Assembly: GCF_029892515.1 (NCBI RefSeq)
Contig: NZ_JARXVF010000010.1
Location: forward strand, 62,001 to 126,000
From: Pseudaminobacter soli (ex Li et al. 2025)
GTDB lineage: Bacteria; Pseudomonadota; Alphaproteobacteria; Rhizobiales; Rhizobiaceae
Direction of reading: 5' to 3'
Length of the DNA: 64,000 nt
In this document: piece after piece, positions 34,859 to 43,217 of the stretch
Numbering within the stretch: the first letter of the stretch is position 1
Layout of the letters: each line of letters opens with the position of its first letter
Position numbers and translations under genes: made by a program
Notes under the pieces: model-generated
Told to the model about the DNA's origin: nothing
The model's input: the letters and a program-made list of their open reading frames with translations, nothing else
The model's database searches: none

Positions 34859-35359
34859 TTAAATTGAGAATTTGGCAGCCAGCGCGTCTGCGACGACTTC
34901 CGGCACGAAAGGACGAATGTTGCCACCCATCGAGGCTATCTGGCGAACGAGTGTGGCGGTAATGGTACGCACCGACGGGCTGGCCGGCAGGAACACGGTC
35001 TGCAATTCCGGCGCCATTGTCTCGTTCATGCCGGCCATCTGCATCTCGTAGTCGAGGTCGGTGCCGTCGCGCAGGCCGCGGATCATGATCGAAGCGCCAT
35101 GCTTGCGGGCGGCGTCGATGACGAGGCCGCTGAACGACACGACCTTGATGCGCCGGCTTTCCGCACCGAACTCGTCGGCTGCCGCCTTCTCGATCAGATG
35201 CACGCGCTCCTCGAACGAGAACAACGGCTTCTTGTTCGCCTGAACGCCAATGGCAGCATAGACCAAATCGGCGACGGCGAGCGAGGCCTTCAGCACGTCG
35301 AGATGGCCGTTGGTGAGTGGGTCGAAGGACCCGGCATAGATGGCAACGCGATCGGTCAT
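34859..35359 (-). CDS. coaD: phosphopantetheine adenylyltransferase
   Basis: A 166-residue nucleotidyltransferase catalysing the penultimate step of coenzyme A synthesis. The nucleotide motif [16 protein letters not shown], the [16 protein letters not shown] block and the Arg-containing end [16 protein letters not shown] are present. It is the first gene of a minus-strand run that goes on through two cyclophilins, the YdcZ-type exporter, queA and tgt. Confidence 0.97.
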   Translation of the reverse strand: MTDRVAIYAGSFDPLTNGHLDVLKASLAVADLVYAAIGVQANKKPLFSFEERVHLIEKAAADEFGAESRRIKVVSFSGLVIDAARKHGASIMIRGLRDGTDLDYEMQMAGMNETMAPELQTVFLPASPSVRTITATLVRQIASMGGNIRPFVPEVVADALAAKFSI

Positions 35360-35631
35360 GGCGTGTTTCTAACGCATTAGCCCAAAAATCGAAATCGATT
35401 TTTAGGCAGGATTACACGTGGATTCAAAGCGTTACAGCGGCTTTAACCGCCCCTTCAGGAACATGGGGCCGTAGTGGCACACGGATCACCGGCAACCGGC
35501 CGGTGCTTCGACGTTGAACCGCAAGTGAACGGAGCGATCACAACAAGTTCAAGTCGCGACAAGTAACGTCATCTGGAAAGCATGAAACCAAAGCTCCAGA
35601 TCAAGCGTTGGAGGGTCAGGAGAACAAGACC
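35360..35631. other. intergenic region upstream of coaD, no gene seen
   Basis: Holds the coaD promoter region on the minus strand and the promoter of the 44-residue peptide on the plus strand. It contains an AT-rich patch (AAAAATCGAAATCGATTTTT near 35383-35402, a perfect palindrome-like stretch) just upstream of coaD. No coding frame is supported. Confidence 0.5.
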
Positions 35632-35766
35632 ATGATGATTTACATGCTCGCTGCTGCAATGACCGTGGCCATGCTGATTGCGACTGCAGTCGGTCTCCAT
35701 CAGGAGTCGCAACGCCTGCGCTTCAAGGAGCAGAAGGTGCGCTCCAAGGACTTCGGTCGTCGCTGA
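35632..35766 (+). CDS. 44-residue membrane peptide
   Basis: Starts MMIYMLAAAMTVAML, a single membrane segment (residues 3-22), followed by a charged, basic tail (HQESQRLRFKEQKVRSKDF). A strong purine-rich site (TCAGGAGA) lies 9 nt before the ATG and a clear terminator follows 10 bp after the stop. It is on the strand opposite both gyrA and coaD and is therefore a separate transcription unit. Function is unknown. Confidence 0.7.
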   Translation: MMIYMLAAAMTVAMLIATAVGLHQESQRLRFKEQKVRSKDFGRR

Positions 35767-35775
35767 CCGCCCTCA

Positions 35776-35806
35776 CCGCCTCGCAACCTCCCGACGAGGC
35801 GGTTTT
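35776..35806 (+). terminator. terminator after the 44-residue gene
   Basis: CCGCCTCG (35776-35783) pairs with CGAGGCGG (35795-35802) around an 11-nt loop and is followed by TTTT. This is a textbook intrinsic terminator on the plus strand. Confidence 0.85.
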
Positions 35807-35868
35807 CACGTTGGAAAAGCTGTCGGAAGCCTTTGGCGGATCTTTCTCAAATGATCCACCGGCTTGGT

Positions 35869-35902
35869 AGAGCCCGGTTCCGATCGAATGGAACGGGGCT
35901 CT
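35869..35902 (-). terminator. hairpin after gyrA
   Basis: AGAGCCC-G-GTTCC and GGAAC-G-GGGCTCT-type arms form a 12-bp stem with one mismatch and an 8-nt loop, 23 bp past the gyrA stop. It lacks a strong T run on the minus strand. Confidence 0.6.
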
Positions 35903-35924
35903 GATTTCGAGCTGGGTCGAACGC

Positions 35925-38690
35925 TTATTCGGCGGTCTCTTCAGCCGCTCCGTTGCCGTCTTCCACTCCGTTGCCTTCCTCGCCTTCCGGCTCGGAAATA
36001 CGCTCGACGGAGACCACCTTCTCGTCCTCGGCGGTATTGAAGATGGTGACGCCCTTGGTGGCGCGGCTTGCGATGCGAATGCCGTCGACCGGAACGCGGA
36101 TCACCTGGCCGCCGTCCGAAACCAGCATGATCTGGTCTTCATTGCCCACCGGGAAGGTGGCGACGAGACGACCGATTTCCGCAGCCTTCGAGACGTCGGT
36201 GGCGCGGATGCCCTTGCCGCCACGGCCCGTCAGACGGAAATCGTAGGACGAGGAGCGCTTGCCGTAGCCGTATTCGGTGACGGTCAGCACGAACTCTTCC
36301 CGCGCCTTCAGCTCTTCGTAGCGCTCGGCCGACAGGCTGGTCTCCTCGCCGATTTCCTCGTTGGTGAGCGCGATGTCCTCGTCCTCGCCGGTGGCAAGCT
36401 TGCGCTCGTTAACCGATTGCTTGAGGTAGGCCGCCCGTTCCGCCGGGGTGGCGTCAACGTGGTGCAGGATGGTCATCGAGATAGCGCGATCGGTCTCCAG
36501 CATCGAAATGCCGCGTACGCCGACCGAATTGCGGCTCTGGAAGACGCGCACGTCCGAAACCGGGAAGCGGATGCACTGGCCAGACCCGGCGGTCAAAAGC
36601 ACGTCGTCATTGTCGGTGCAGGTCTCGACGCCGAGGATCTCGTCGCCTTCCTCCTCGAGCTTCATGGCGATCTTGCCGTTACGCTTCACGTCGACGAAGT
36701 CGGACAGCTTGTTGCGACGGACGGTACCACGCGTGGTGGCGAACATCACGTCGAGCTCGCCCCAGCTTGACTCGTCCTCGGGCAACGGCAGGATGGTGGT
36801 GATGCGCTCGCCCTGCTCCAGCGGCAGCATGTTGATCAAAGCCTTGCCGCGCGACTGCGGGTTGCCGATCGGCAGGCGCCAGACCTTTTCCTTATAGACG
36901 ATGCCACGCGAGGAGAAGAACAGCACCGGCGTATGCGTGTTGGCCACGAACAGCCGCGTGACGAAATCCTCGTCCTTGGTCGACATGCCCGAGCGGCCCT
37001 TGCCGCCGCGGCGTTGCGCCCGGTAGAGCGACAGCGGCACGCGCTTGATGTAGCCTGAATGGCTGACGGTGACGACCATGTCCTCGCGCTGGATGAGGTC
37101 CTCGTCCTCCATGTCGGCGCCGCCCTCCGACAGCTCCGTACGGCGAGGCGTGCCGAACTCGTCGCGAACCAGGGCAAGCTCGTCCTTGACGATCTGCTGG
37201 ATGCGCGCACGCGACGACAGGATGTCGAGATAGTCGGTGATCTCGGTGCCGATCGTGTTCAATTCGTCGGCGATTTCGTCACGACCCAGTGCTGTGAGGC
37301 GTTGCAGGCGCAGTTCGAGGATGGCGCGGGCCTGTTCCTCGGACAGGTTATAGGTGCCGTCGTCGTTGATGCGATGGCGCGGATCGTCGATGAGGCGGAT
37401 CAGCGACTCCACATCGCTGGCAGGCCAGCGGCGCTCCATCAACTGGTCGCGCGCCGACTGCGGATCGGGCGCGGTGCGGATCAGCTTGATCACTTCGTCG
37501 ATGTTTGCGACGGCAATGGCCAGGCCCACCAAGACGTGGGCGCGATCGCGCGCCTTGCGCAGCAGGTATTTCGTGCGCCGGCTGATGACCTCTTCGCGGA
37601 AGCTGACGAAGGCCTTCAGCATGTCGACCAGCGTCATCACTTCCGGCTTGCCGCCGTTCAACGCCACCATGTTGGCGCCGAACGAAGTCTGCAGCGGCGT
37701 GAAGCGATAGAGCTGATTGAGGATGACCTCGGCATTCGCATCGCGCTTGAGCTCGATGACGACGCGGTAACCCTGCCTGTCGGATTCGTCGCGGATGTCG
37801 GAGATACCTTCGATGCGCTTGTCGCGCACCAACTCGGCCATCTTCTCGATCATCGTCGCCTTGTTCACCTGGTAGGGAACCTCGGTGACGATGATGGCCT
37901 CGCGCTCGTTGCGGATCTTTTCGATATCGACGCGACCGCGCATGACGATCGAGCCGCGGCCGGTGGAATATGCGTTGTAGATGCCGGAGCGGCCAAGCAC
38001 GATGGCGCCGGTGGGGAAATCCGGGCCCGGAATAATCTCCATCAGCGACGGCAAATCCATCACCGGATTGTCGATCAAGGCGATCGCACCGTTGCACACT
38101 TCAGCGAGATTGTGCGGCGGGATGTTGGTCGCCATACCGACCGCGATGCCGCCTGAACCGTTGACCAAAAGGTTCGGGAAGCGGGCCGGCAGAACGCGCG
38201 GCTCCTTGCCGGAAGCGTCATAGGTTTCCTGGAAATCGACGGTATCCTTGTCGATGTCCTCCAGAAGCTCATGCGCGACCTTGGTCAGGCGCGCTTCCGT
38301 GTAACGCATCGCCGCCGGCGGATCGCCGTCGATGGAGCCGTAATTGCCCTGCCCGTCGATCATGGGCACGCTCATCGACCAATCCTGCGCCATGCGGACC
38401 AAGGCGTCATAGATCGAGGCGTCGCCGTGCGGGTGATATTTACCCATCACGTCGGCGACGGGGCGCGCCGACTTCACATATTTGCGGTTCCAGTGGTAGC
38501 CGCTCTCGTGCGAGGCATAGAGGATGCGGCGATGAACCGGCTTGAGGCCGTCGCGTACGTCCGGAAGCGCACGACTGACGATGACGCTCATCGCATAGTC
38601 GAGATAGGAGCGCTGCATCTCCTCGATAATCGAGACAGGCTCGATGTCGGAGGGGCCGCCGGGTCCACCCGGTATCTTCTGGTCGGTCAA
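35925..38690 (-). CDS. gyrA: DNA gyrase subunit A
   Basis: A 921-residue type II topoisomerase subunit. Catalytic Tyr130 is in [12 protein letters not shown]. The quinolone-determining segment reads [17 protein letters not shown]: Ala91 stands where E. coli has Ser83, while Asp95 (E. coli Asp87) is kept. The GyrA box QRRGGKGR needed for DNA wrapping is present, followed by the beta-pinwheel C-terminal domain and an acidic tail with Glu/Gly repeats. Length is normal for alphaproteobacteria. It is probably its own unit, with hairpin 35869-35902 at the end. Confidence 0.98.
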   Translation of the reverse strand: MTDQKIPGGPGGPSDIEPVSIIEEMQRSYLDYAMSVIVSRALPDVRDGLKPVHRRILYASHESGYHWNRKYVKSARPVADVMGKYHPHGDASIYDALVRMAQDWSMSVPMIDGQGNYGSIDGDPPAAMRYTEARLTKVAHELLEDIDKDTVDFQETYDASGKEPRVLPARFPNLLVNGSGGIAVGMATNIPPHNLAEVCNGAIALIDNPVMDLPSLMEIIPGPDFPTGAIVLGRSGIYNAYSTGRGSIVMRGRVDIEKIRNEREAIIVTEVPYQVNKATMIEKMAELVRDKRIEGISDIRDESDRQGYRVVIELKRDANAEVILNQLYRFTPLQTSFGANMVALNGGKPEVMTLVDMLKAFVSFREEVISRRTKYLLRKARDRAHVLVGLAIAVANIDEVIKLIRTAPDPQSARDQLMERRWPASDVESLIRLIDDPRHRINDDGTYNLSEEQARAILELRLQRLTALGRDEIADELNTIGTEITDYLDILSSRARIQQIVKDELALVRDEFGTPRRTELSEGGADMEDEDLIQREDMVVTVSHSGYIKRVPLSLYRAQRRGGKGRSGMSTKDEDFVTRLFVANTHTPVLFFSSRGIVYKEKVWRLPIGNPQSRGKALINMLPLEQGERITTILPLPEDESSWGELDVMFATTRGTVRRNKLSDFVDVKRNGKIAMKLEEEGDEILGVETCTDNDDVLLTAGSGQCIRFPVSDVRVFQSRNSVGVRGISMLETDRAISMTILHHVDATPAERAAYLKQSVNERKLATGEDEDIALTNEEIGEETSLSAERYEELKAREEFVLTVTEYGYGKRSSSYDFRLTGRGGKGIRATDVSKAAEIGRLVATFPVGNEDQIMLVSDGGQVIRVPVDGIRIASRATKGVTIFNTAEDEKVVSVERISEPEGEEGNGVEDGNGAAEETAE

Positions 38691-38927
38691 GTCAGGTCAC
38701 TGAGTCCGTTGGAATCAACGTCCTTTATATAGGAACGACTCGGAATTCTCCAACTTCGGCCGCGCTTTTCCCAAACTGCTTTTCCATCGATAATTCAATT
38801 GGATAAGCTGGGAAGCCGTAACCCTGCGGCACCTAGGCAGAAATAACAAACCCTCCGCACGAAGCAGCATCTTGGGGGCTGGCGCTGCACGCGGCGTCAG
38901 GATAGCTTGCGGACAGGAGGACGATTG

Positions 38928-39557
38928 ATGCAAAGTTTCGACAGTATTTTCAATGCCTTCGTGACCATACTCGTCACCATCGACCCTCCCGGACTGGCCC
39001 CGCTCTTCCTGGCCCTGACGCGTGGCATGACGCGTCACCAGCGCCAGCAGGTATCGATCCGCGCCAGCGTGATCGGCTTTGCCATACTTGCGCTCTTCGC
39101 AATTGCCGGCGCGGCAATCCTGTCGGTATTCGGCATCACGCTGCCGGCCTTCCGAGTGGCCGGCGGCATGCTCCTGTTCTTCATCGCCTTCGAGATGGTT
39201 TTCGAAAAGCGGCAGGATCGGAAGGAAAAGATCTCTGACGTCGCCATCACGCGCGACCACATCCACAATCTCGCAGCCTTTCCGCTGGCCATCCCGCTGA
39301 TCGCCGGGCCTGGCGCCATCTCGGCGACCGTACTGTTGTCCGGCTCGTTCCAGGGCTGGATGGCGCAGGTAACGCTCGTCGGCATCATCCTGGCCTGCCT
39401 TATCCTGACCTATGTGGTCTTCGTGCTTGCCGAACGCATCGACGGCCTGCTCGGCCAAACCGGCCGGTCGATCCTGACGCGACTTCTGGGCGTGATCCTT
39501 GCGGCGCTGGCCGTGCAGTTCGTCGCTGACGGCATCAAGGCACTCGCGGCGGCGTAG
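38928..39557 (+). CDS. MarC family integral membrane protein
   Basis: A 209-residue protein with six membrane segments, of the MarC/UPF0056 family. It begins MQSFDSIFNAFVTILVTIDP and has the family pattern DPPGLAPLFLALTRGM and LAAFPLAIPLIAGPGAISA. Function is unknown; the old link to multiple antibiotic resistance is not supported in E. coli. The ATG at 38928 follows AGGAGGA; a TTG 21 nt upstream is open but has no site. It is divergent from gyrA. Confidence 0.93.
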   Translation: MQSFDSIFNAFVTILVTIDPPGLAPLFLALTRGMTRHQRQQVSIRASVIGFAILALFAIAGAAILSVFGITLPAFRVAGGMLLFFIAFEMVFEKRQDRKEKISDVAITRDHIHNLAAFPLAIPLIAGPGAISATVLLSGSFQGWMAQVTLVGIILACLILTYVVFVLAERIDGLLGQTGRSILTRLLGVILAALAVQFVADGIKALAAA

Positions 39558-39819
39558 GTATCATCTGCCGTCGGGTTCGGCGTGTATCGCGATAGAAATT
39601 GCCAGGCCTGCCCCTGCAGGCGACACAGCAAAATATCGTGACACACAAAACGACGTCGCTCCCTATATAATAATATCGAAGAACGACGCGACCACGGAGC
39701 GAAGCGAAGCTCCATAGGTCCTAGGCGTAAGCGAATCCAACGTCGAGGACCGCTTTCTTCGCATCGATGTAAGCGTTTTACGGCCAAGTGCTTGCTACTC
39801 TTGTAAGGGGAGCTCAGAC

Positions 39820-40323
39820 ATGGCGGAGCCGTTGCATCCAGCGGCAGTGGACCATCTGCCCTTTTTCATTACGGCGCCAGGACAGACAGACGTTCTCCTC
39901 GTCGCGATGTTCATCTTTATTCTGCTGATTATTTTCCTGGCCGGAATCTTGTACTTTCGGCTGCACGCCCTCCCCGAGCACATGGCCCATGGCGCCAGCA
40001 AGGGTCAGTTGCAGCTGGTTGCTGTGCTCGCGCTGATTGCCCTGTTTACGCACAATCACCTGTTCTGGATCGCAGCCCTGCTCCTGGCGCTGATCGAATT
40101 CCCGGATTTTTCCAGCCCCATCAGCTCAATGGCCAGCTCGCTTCGGAAGATTGCCGGCATGGCTGGCAAGCAAGCCGAACCCGCATCGACAGAAGCCGCA
40201 GCGGGGCCGGCAGAAGCCCAGCCGGCGCCGACAAGGCCGCATTCAGTCCAAACCGAACCTCAGTTGACGCGGGTCGAGGAGCCTGGTGCTGCCGCCGAAG
40301 ATCTTTCCGAGCGGAGGGGATGA
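39820..40323 (+). CDS. small membrane protein preceding the first HlyD-type protein
   Basis: 167 residues. Hydrophobic segments are visible at about 24-46 (DVLLVAMFIFILLIIFLAGI), 64-77 and 80-93, followed by a hydrophilic Ala/Pro/Glu-rich tail (110-167). AAGGGGAG precedes the ATG. It ends 3 bp before the membrane-fusion protein gene, so the two are coupled. The layout of a small membrane protein followed by an HlyD-type adaptor is repeated at 45202-46512. I do not recognise a family. A TATAAT at 39666-39671 may belong to its promoter. Confidence 0.8.
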   Translation: MAEPLHPAAVDHLPFFITAPGQTDVLLVAMFIFILLIIFLAGILYFRLHALPEHMAHGASKGQLQLVAVLALIALFTHNHLFWIAALLLALIEFPDFSSPISSMASSLRKIAGMAGKQAEPASTEAAAGPAEAQPAPTRPHSVQTEPQLTRVEEPGAAAEDLSERRG

Positions 40324-40326
40324 GCC

Positions 40327-41556
40327 ATGCTTGAATTCATGATCTGCTCCATGCTTACGATCTTTCCGGACTACCTTTTCCGTCGCTATGTCCAGGGCAA
40401 GAGGATCGGCCAGGAGATCAACCTCTATACAATGTGGTTCGAGCTGCGTTGGGGCATCACCGCTTGTGTGATCCTGACGCTTTCGCTGATCACGGCGATC
40501 TTCTACTTCCACCCCTCCACCAGCAACGTCACGGCAATCTTCCGCACCGTCACGATCCTGCCGGAGACCAACGGCCGCGTGAAGGAGGTCTATGTCAACA
40601 CCAATGACAAGGTGGAGGCCGGTGCTCCACTGTTTCGGTTGGACGACGCGAAGCAGAAGGCCGCTATCGAAACCGCAAGCCGGCGCGTGGAAGAAATAGA
40701 TGCCGAGACAACGGTGACCGAAACCGAGCTTGCGGAAGCGGACGGCGTGATCACCCAGGCCGAAGGCGCCTTACAACAGGCAGTGGATGAATATGAAACC
40801 CAGGTCGAACTGAACAAGCGCAATCCGAACGTCGTGGCAAGGCGCGAGATCGAGAAGCTGCAAGTGGCCACGGAAACCAAAAAGGGTGGGCTGGCCGCAG
40901 CTGTAGCCAACAAAACGACGTTGGAGACCAAGATTTCTTCACTTCTGCCGGCGCAGAGAGCGAGCGCCGAAGCCGAACTTGCCCAGGCAAAGGTGGAATT
41001 CGAGAAAACCGTCGTGCGCGCCGGCACCGCCGGGACAGTTCAGCAGTTTTCGCTACGGCCCGGAGATATCGTCAATCCGCTGATCCGCTCTGCCGGCATA
41101 CTGATACCCGAGGATCGCCGCGTGGCCCTGGTGGCAGGTTTTGGCCAGATCGAGTCCCAGGTCCTCAGGCCAGGGATGATCGCTGAGGTGACATGCATCG
41201 GCAAACCCTTCACCATTATTCCGATGGTCGTGACCGAGGTCCAGGAGGCCATTGCCGCCGGCCAGATGCGCCCGACCGATCAGCTCATCGACGTGCAGCA
41301 GATAGCCCGCCCCGGAACGCTGACCACCTATCTGGAGCCGCTCTACGAGGGACAACTCGAGGGCATTCCTCCGGGAAGCAGTTGTATTGCCAACGCCTAT
41401 ACGAGCAATCACGATGAGCTGGAGCACGGCAATCTGAGCACCGGACGCTGGTTCGTCCTGCATGCAATCGATGCGGTTGGACTGGTGCACGCCATGATAT
41501 TGCGCCTGCAGGCTATCATGCTGCCGGTTCAAACGCTGGTGTTGACGGGGCACTGA
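40327..41556 (+). CDS. HlyD-family membrane-fusion protein (adaptor 1)
   Basis: 409 residues. A membrane segment at about 42-61 (WGITACVILTLSLITAIFYF) is followed by a biotinyl-lipoyl-like half (ILPETNGRVKEVYVNTNDKV), a long coiled-coil hairpin (about 100-225, rich in Glu/Ala) and a second lipoyl half (VVRAGTAGTVQQFSLRPGDI). The C-terminus is hydrophobic (VGLVHAMILRLQAIMLPVQ), which is unusual for such adaptors. No ABC, MFS or RND pump and no TolC-type gene is nearby. It is coupled to the preceding small membrane protein. Confidence 0.88.
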   Translation: MLEFMICSMLTIFPDYLFRRYVQGKRIGQEINLYTMWFELRWGITACVILTLSLITAIFYFHPSTSNVTAIFRTVTILPETNGRVKEVYVNTNDKVEAGAPLFRLDDAKQKAAIETASRRVEEIDAETTVTETELAEADGVITQAEGALQQAVDEYETQVELNKRNPNVVARREIEKLQVATETKKGGLAAAVANKTTLETKISSLLPAQRASAEAELAQAKVEFEKTVVRAGTAGTVQQFSLRPGDIVNPLIRSAGILIPEDRRVALVAGFGQIESQVLRPGMIAEVTCIGKPFTIIPMVVTEVQEAIAAGQMRPTDQLIDVQQIARPGTLTTYLEPLYEGQLEGIPPGSSCIANAYTSNHDELEHGNLSTGRWFVLHAIDAVGLVHAMILRLQAIMLPVQTLVLTGH

Positions 41557-41600
41557 CAAGTCCCCAGGCGACGCCGCGATAGTCGCCTTTCGACCTAATC

Positions 41601-41638
41601 GTTCCGTCTCGACGGAACCTGGGAAAGGTGAGAAAGTT
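41601..41638 (+). promoter_or_regulatory. perfect inverted repeat with EcfG-like promoter
   Basis: GTTCCGTC-TC-GACGGAAC (41601-41618) is a perfect 8-bp inverted repeat. Its right arm supplies GGAAC (41614-41618), and AGTT follows after 16 nt, one base off the CGTT of the EcfG consensus. It lies about 160 bp upstream of the 157-residue gene that starts the ppk2-sulP part of the block. Confidence 0.45.
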
Positions 41639-41797
41639 TATCTCCGCAATCGACAGCAGTCGTCGGTGCGGAAGTTCGGTCGGCGGCCAGTGGCCCTCCC
41701 CGACCGAAGCATCTTCGGGATCGCTTACGATACCGGAACCGGGGGACGGAATGCCGCGCGCTCCAGCGCGCGGGGTCTGCCGAGAGAAAGGTGCCCC

Positions 41798-42271
41798 ATG
41801 ACCAATACCGACCCGACAAAGGGCGACGACATCGAGCAGATGCTGCCGACCGCCAAGGATGTGATGCGGAAGCTTGCGGTGATCGAAGGCGAGAAAGCCT
41901 CCGAAGCGATGCAGCGGGCCAAGCACATCGAGGACGAAAAGAAACAGCTGATCGAAAAGCTCAGCAAGCCATCCGGTCTCTCCCGGGAAGAAAGGATCAA
42001 GCTGGCCGCCAACGTGATCCAGCGCGCGGTGAACAACGGCCTTACCGAGGTCGAGGTCTACCGCTTTCCCAACGAGCTCTGCACCGATGGCGGACGCGCC
42101 CTCAGCCAGAACGAGCCGGGTTGGGAAGACACGCTGACCGGCATTCCGCGCGAAATCTACGAGCTCTGGCAAGAGCACCTGAAGCCGCGCGGCTACAAGA
42201 TCCGGTATCAGGTCGTCGAATATCCCGGCGGAATCCCCGGAAAAATCGGAGTTACCCTGAGCTGGCACTAA
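41798..42271 (+). CDS. uncharacterised protein upstream of ppk2
   Basis: A 157-residue soluble protein that I do not recognise. The N-terminal half is helical and charged (EKASEAMQRAKHIEDEKKQL, about 33-52), and the C-terminal half has a conserved-looking segment (EVEVYRFPNELCTDGGRAL, then GWEDTLTGIPREIYELWQEH). The ATG at 41798 was chosen because a purine-rich GAGAGAAAGG lies upstream and the preceding 44 codons in frame look non-coding. It is 36 bp before ppk2 on the same strand, so a role with polyphosphate metabolism is possible but not shown. Confidence 0.8.
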   Translation: MTNTDPTKGDDIEQMLPTAKDVMRKLAVIEGEKASEAMQRAKHIEDEKKQLIEKLSKPSGLSREERIKLAANVIQRAVNNGLTEVEVYRFPNELCTDGGRALSQNEPGWEDTLTGIPREIYELWQEHLKPRGYKIRYQVVEYPGGIPGKIGVTLSWH

Positions 42272-42307
42272 GCGCCGCCCATTGTCACAACAACGAATGG
42301 TGCTCCC

Positions 42308-43129
42308 ATGTTGGACAAGAAGGAAAACCGCCGCGAACTCGAACAGATGAGCCGCAAGAGTTACTACAAGGAGCTGCGCAAGCTTCAGGAAAAGCTTTGC
42401 GATCTTCAGGAATGGGTGAAATTCAAGGGACTGCGCGTCATTATCCTGTTCGAGGGCCGAGACGCTGCCGGCAAGGGCGGGACCATCAAGGCACTGACCG
42501 AGAAGGTGAGCCCGCGCGCGTTCCGGGTTGTGGCTCTTCCCGCCCCATCGGACCGCGAAAAGACCCAGATGTTCATGCAGCGCTATATGACCCATTTCCC
42601 GGCGGCGGGCGAAATCGTCATTTTCGACCGCAGCTGGTACAACCGGGCCGGCGTCGAATATGTGATGGGCTTCTGCACCGAGAGCGAATATCACCGCTTC
42701 CTGGAACTGTGCCCGGAAATCGAGAAATATATCGTCGATGGCGGCATCCTTCTGATCAAGCTCTGGCTTGAGGTCGGGATGAAGGAGCAGAAAAAGCGGT
42801 TCGAGGCGCGCATAGACGACCCCTTGCGCCAATGGAAGCTGAGCCCGATGGATCTGGAGTCGTACCGGCGCTGGTATGATTATTCGAGAGCTCGCGACAA
42901 CATGCTGCACGCAACCCATACCGAGCATGCGCCATGGTATGTCGTGCGCTCCGACAACAAGCGCCGCGCGCGCCTCAACTGCATTTCGCAGATCCTGAAG
43001 CTGATCCCCTACGAGAAAGCGCCGCTCAAGCGCGTCGTTCTGCCGAACAGATCGGCCAAGGACGCTTATGACGACAAGGCCAGCCTTCGCGACGCGTTCT
43101 TCGTGCCGGATGAGCACTGGCCTTCCTGA
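42308..43129 (+). CDS. ppk2: polyphosphate kinase 2
   Basis: A 273-residue single-domain PPK2-family enzyme, which uses polyphosphate to phosphorylate nucleoside mono- or diphosphates. Walker A is GRDAAGKGGT (residues 50-59), Walker B is FDRSWYNRAGVE (from 106), and the lid region has DPLRQWKLSPMD and YSRARDNML. Length and the run EGRDAAGKGGTI put it in the class I-like group, so ADP or GDP is the probable acceptor, but the exact class cannot be fixed by eye. It lies between the unknown 157-residue gene and sulP. Confidence 0.93.
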   Translation: MLDKKENRRELEQMSRKSYYKELRKLQEKLCDLQEWVKFKGLRVIILFEGRDAAGKGGTIKALTEKVSPRAFRVVALPAPSDREKTQMFMQRYMTHFPAAGEIVIFDRSWYNRAGVEYVMGFCTESEYHRFLELCPEIEKYIVDGGILLIKLWLEVGMKEQKKRFEARIDDPLRQWKLSPMDLESYRRWYDYSRARDNMLHATHTEHAPWYVVRSDNKRRARLNCISQILKLIPYEKAPLKRVVLPNRSAKDAYDDKASLRDAFFVPDEHWPS

Positions 43130-43217
43130 ACAGGACGGCCGCGCGATATTCAGAAATCAGGGGCGATTTGCACGCCGGCCCCGGGCGGAGCTGAGACCTT
43201 GAGATGAGGAGTCTGCA

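Noticed and set aside
39643-39671. Possible promoter (TATAAT at 39666) for the first adaptor module
   Set aside because: No -35 element at a proper distance (GTGACA lies 22 nt away), so it was only mentioned and not called as a feature.
41516-43117. 533-codon minus-strand frame across the ppk2 region
   Set aside because: Antisense to the 157-residue gene and ppk2, which have intact motifs and ribosome sites.
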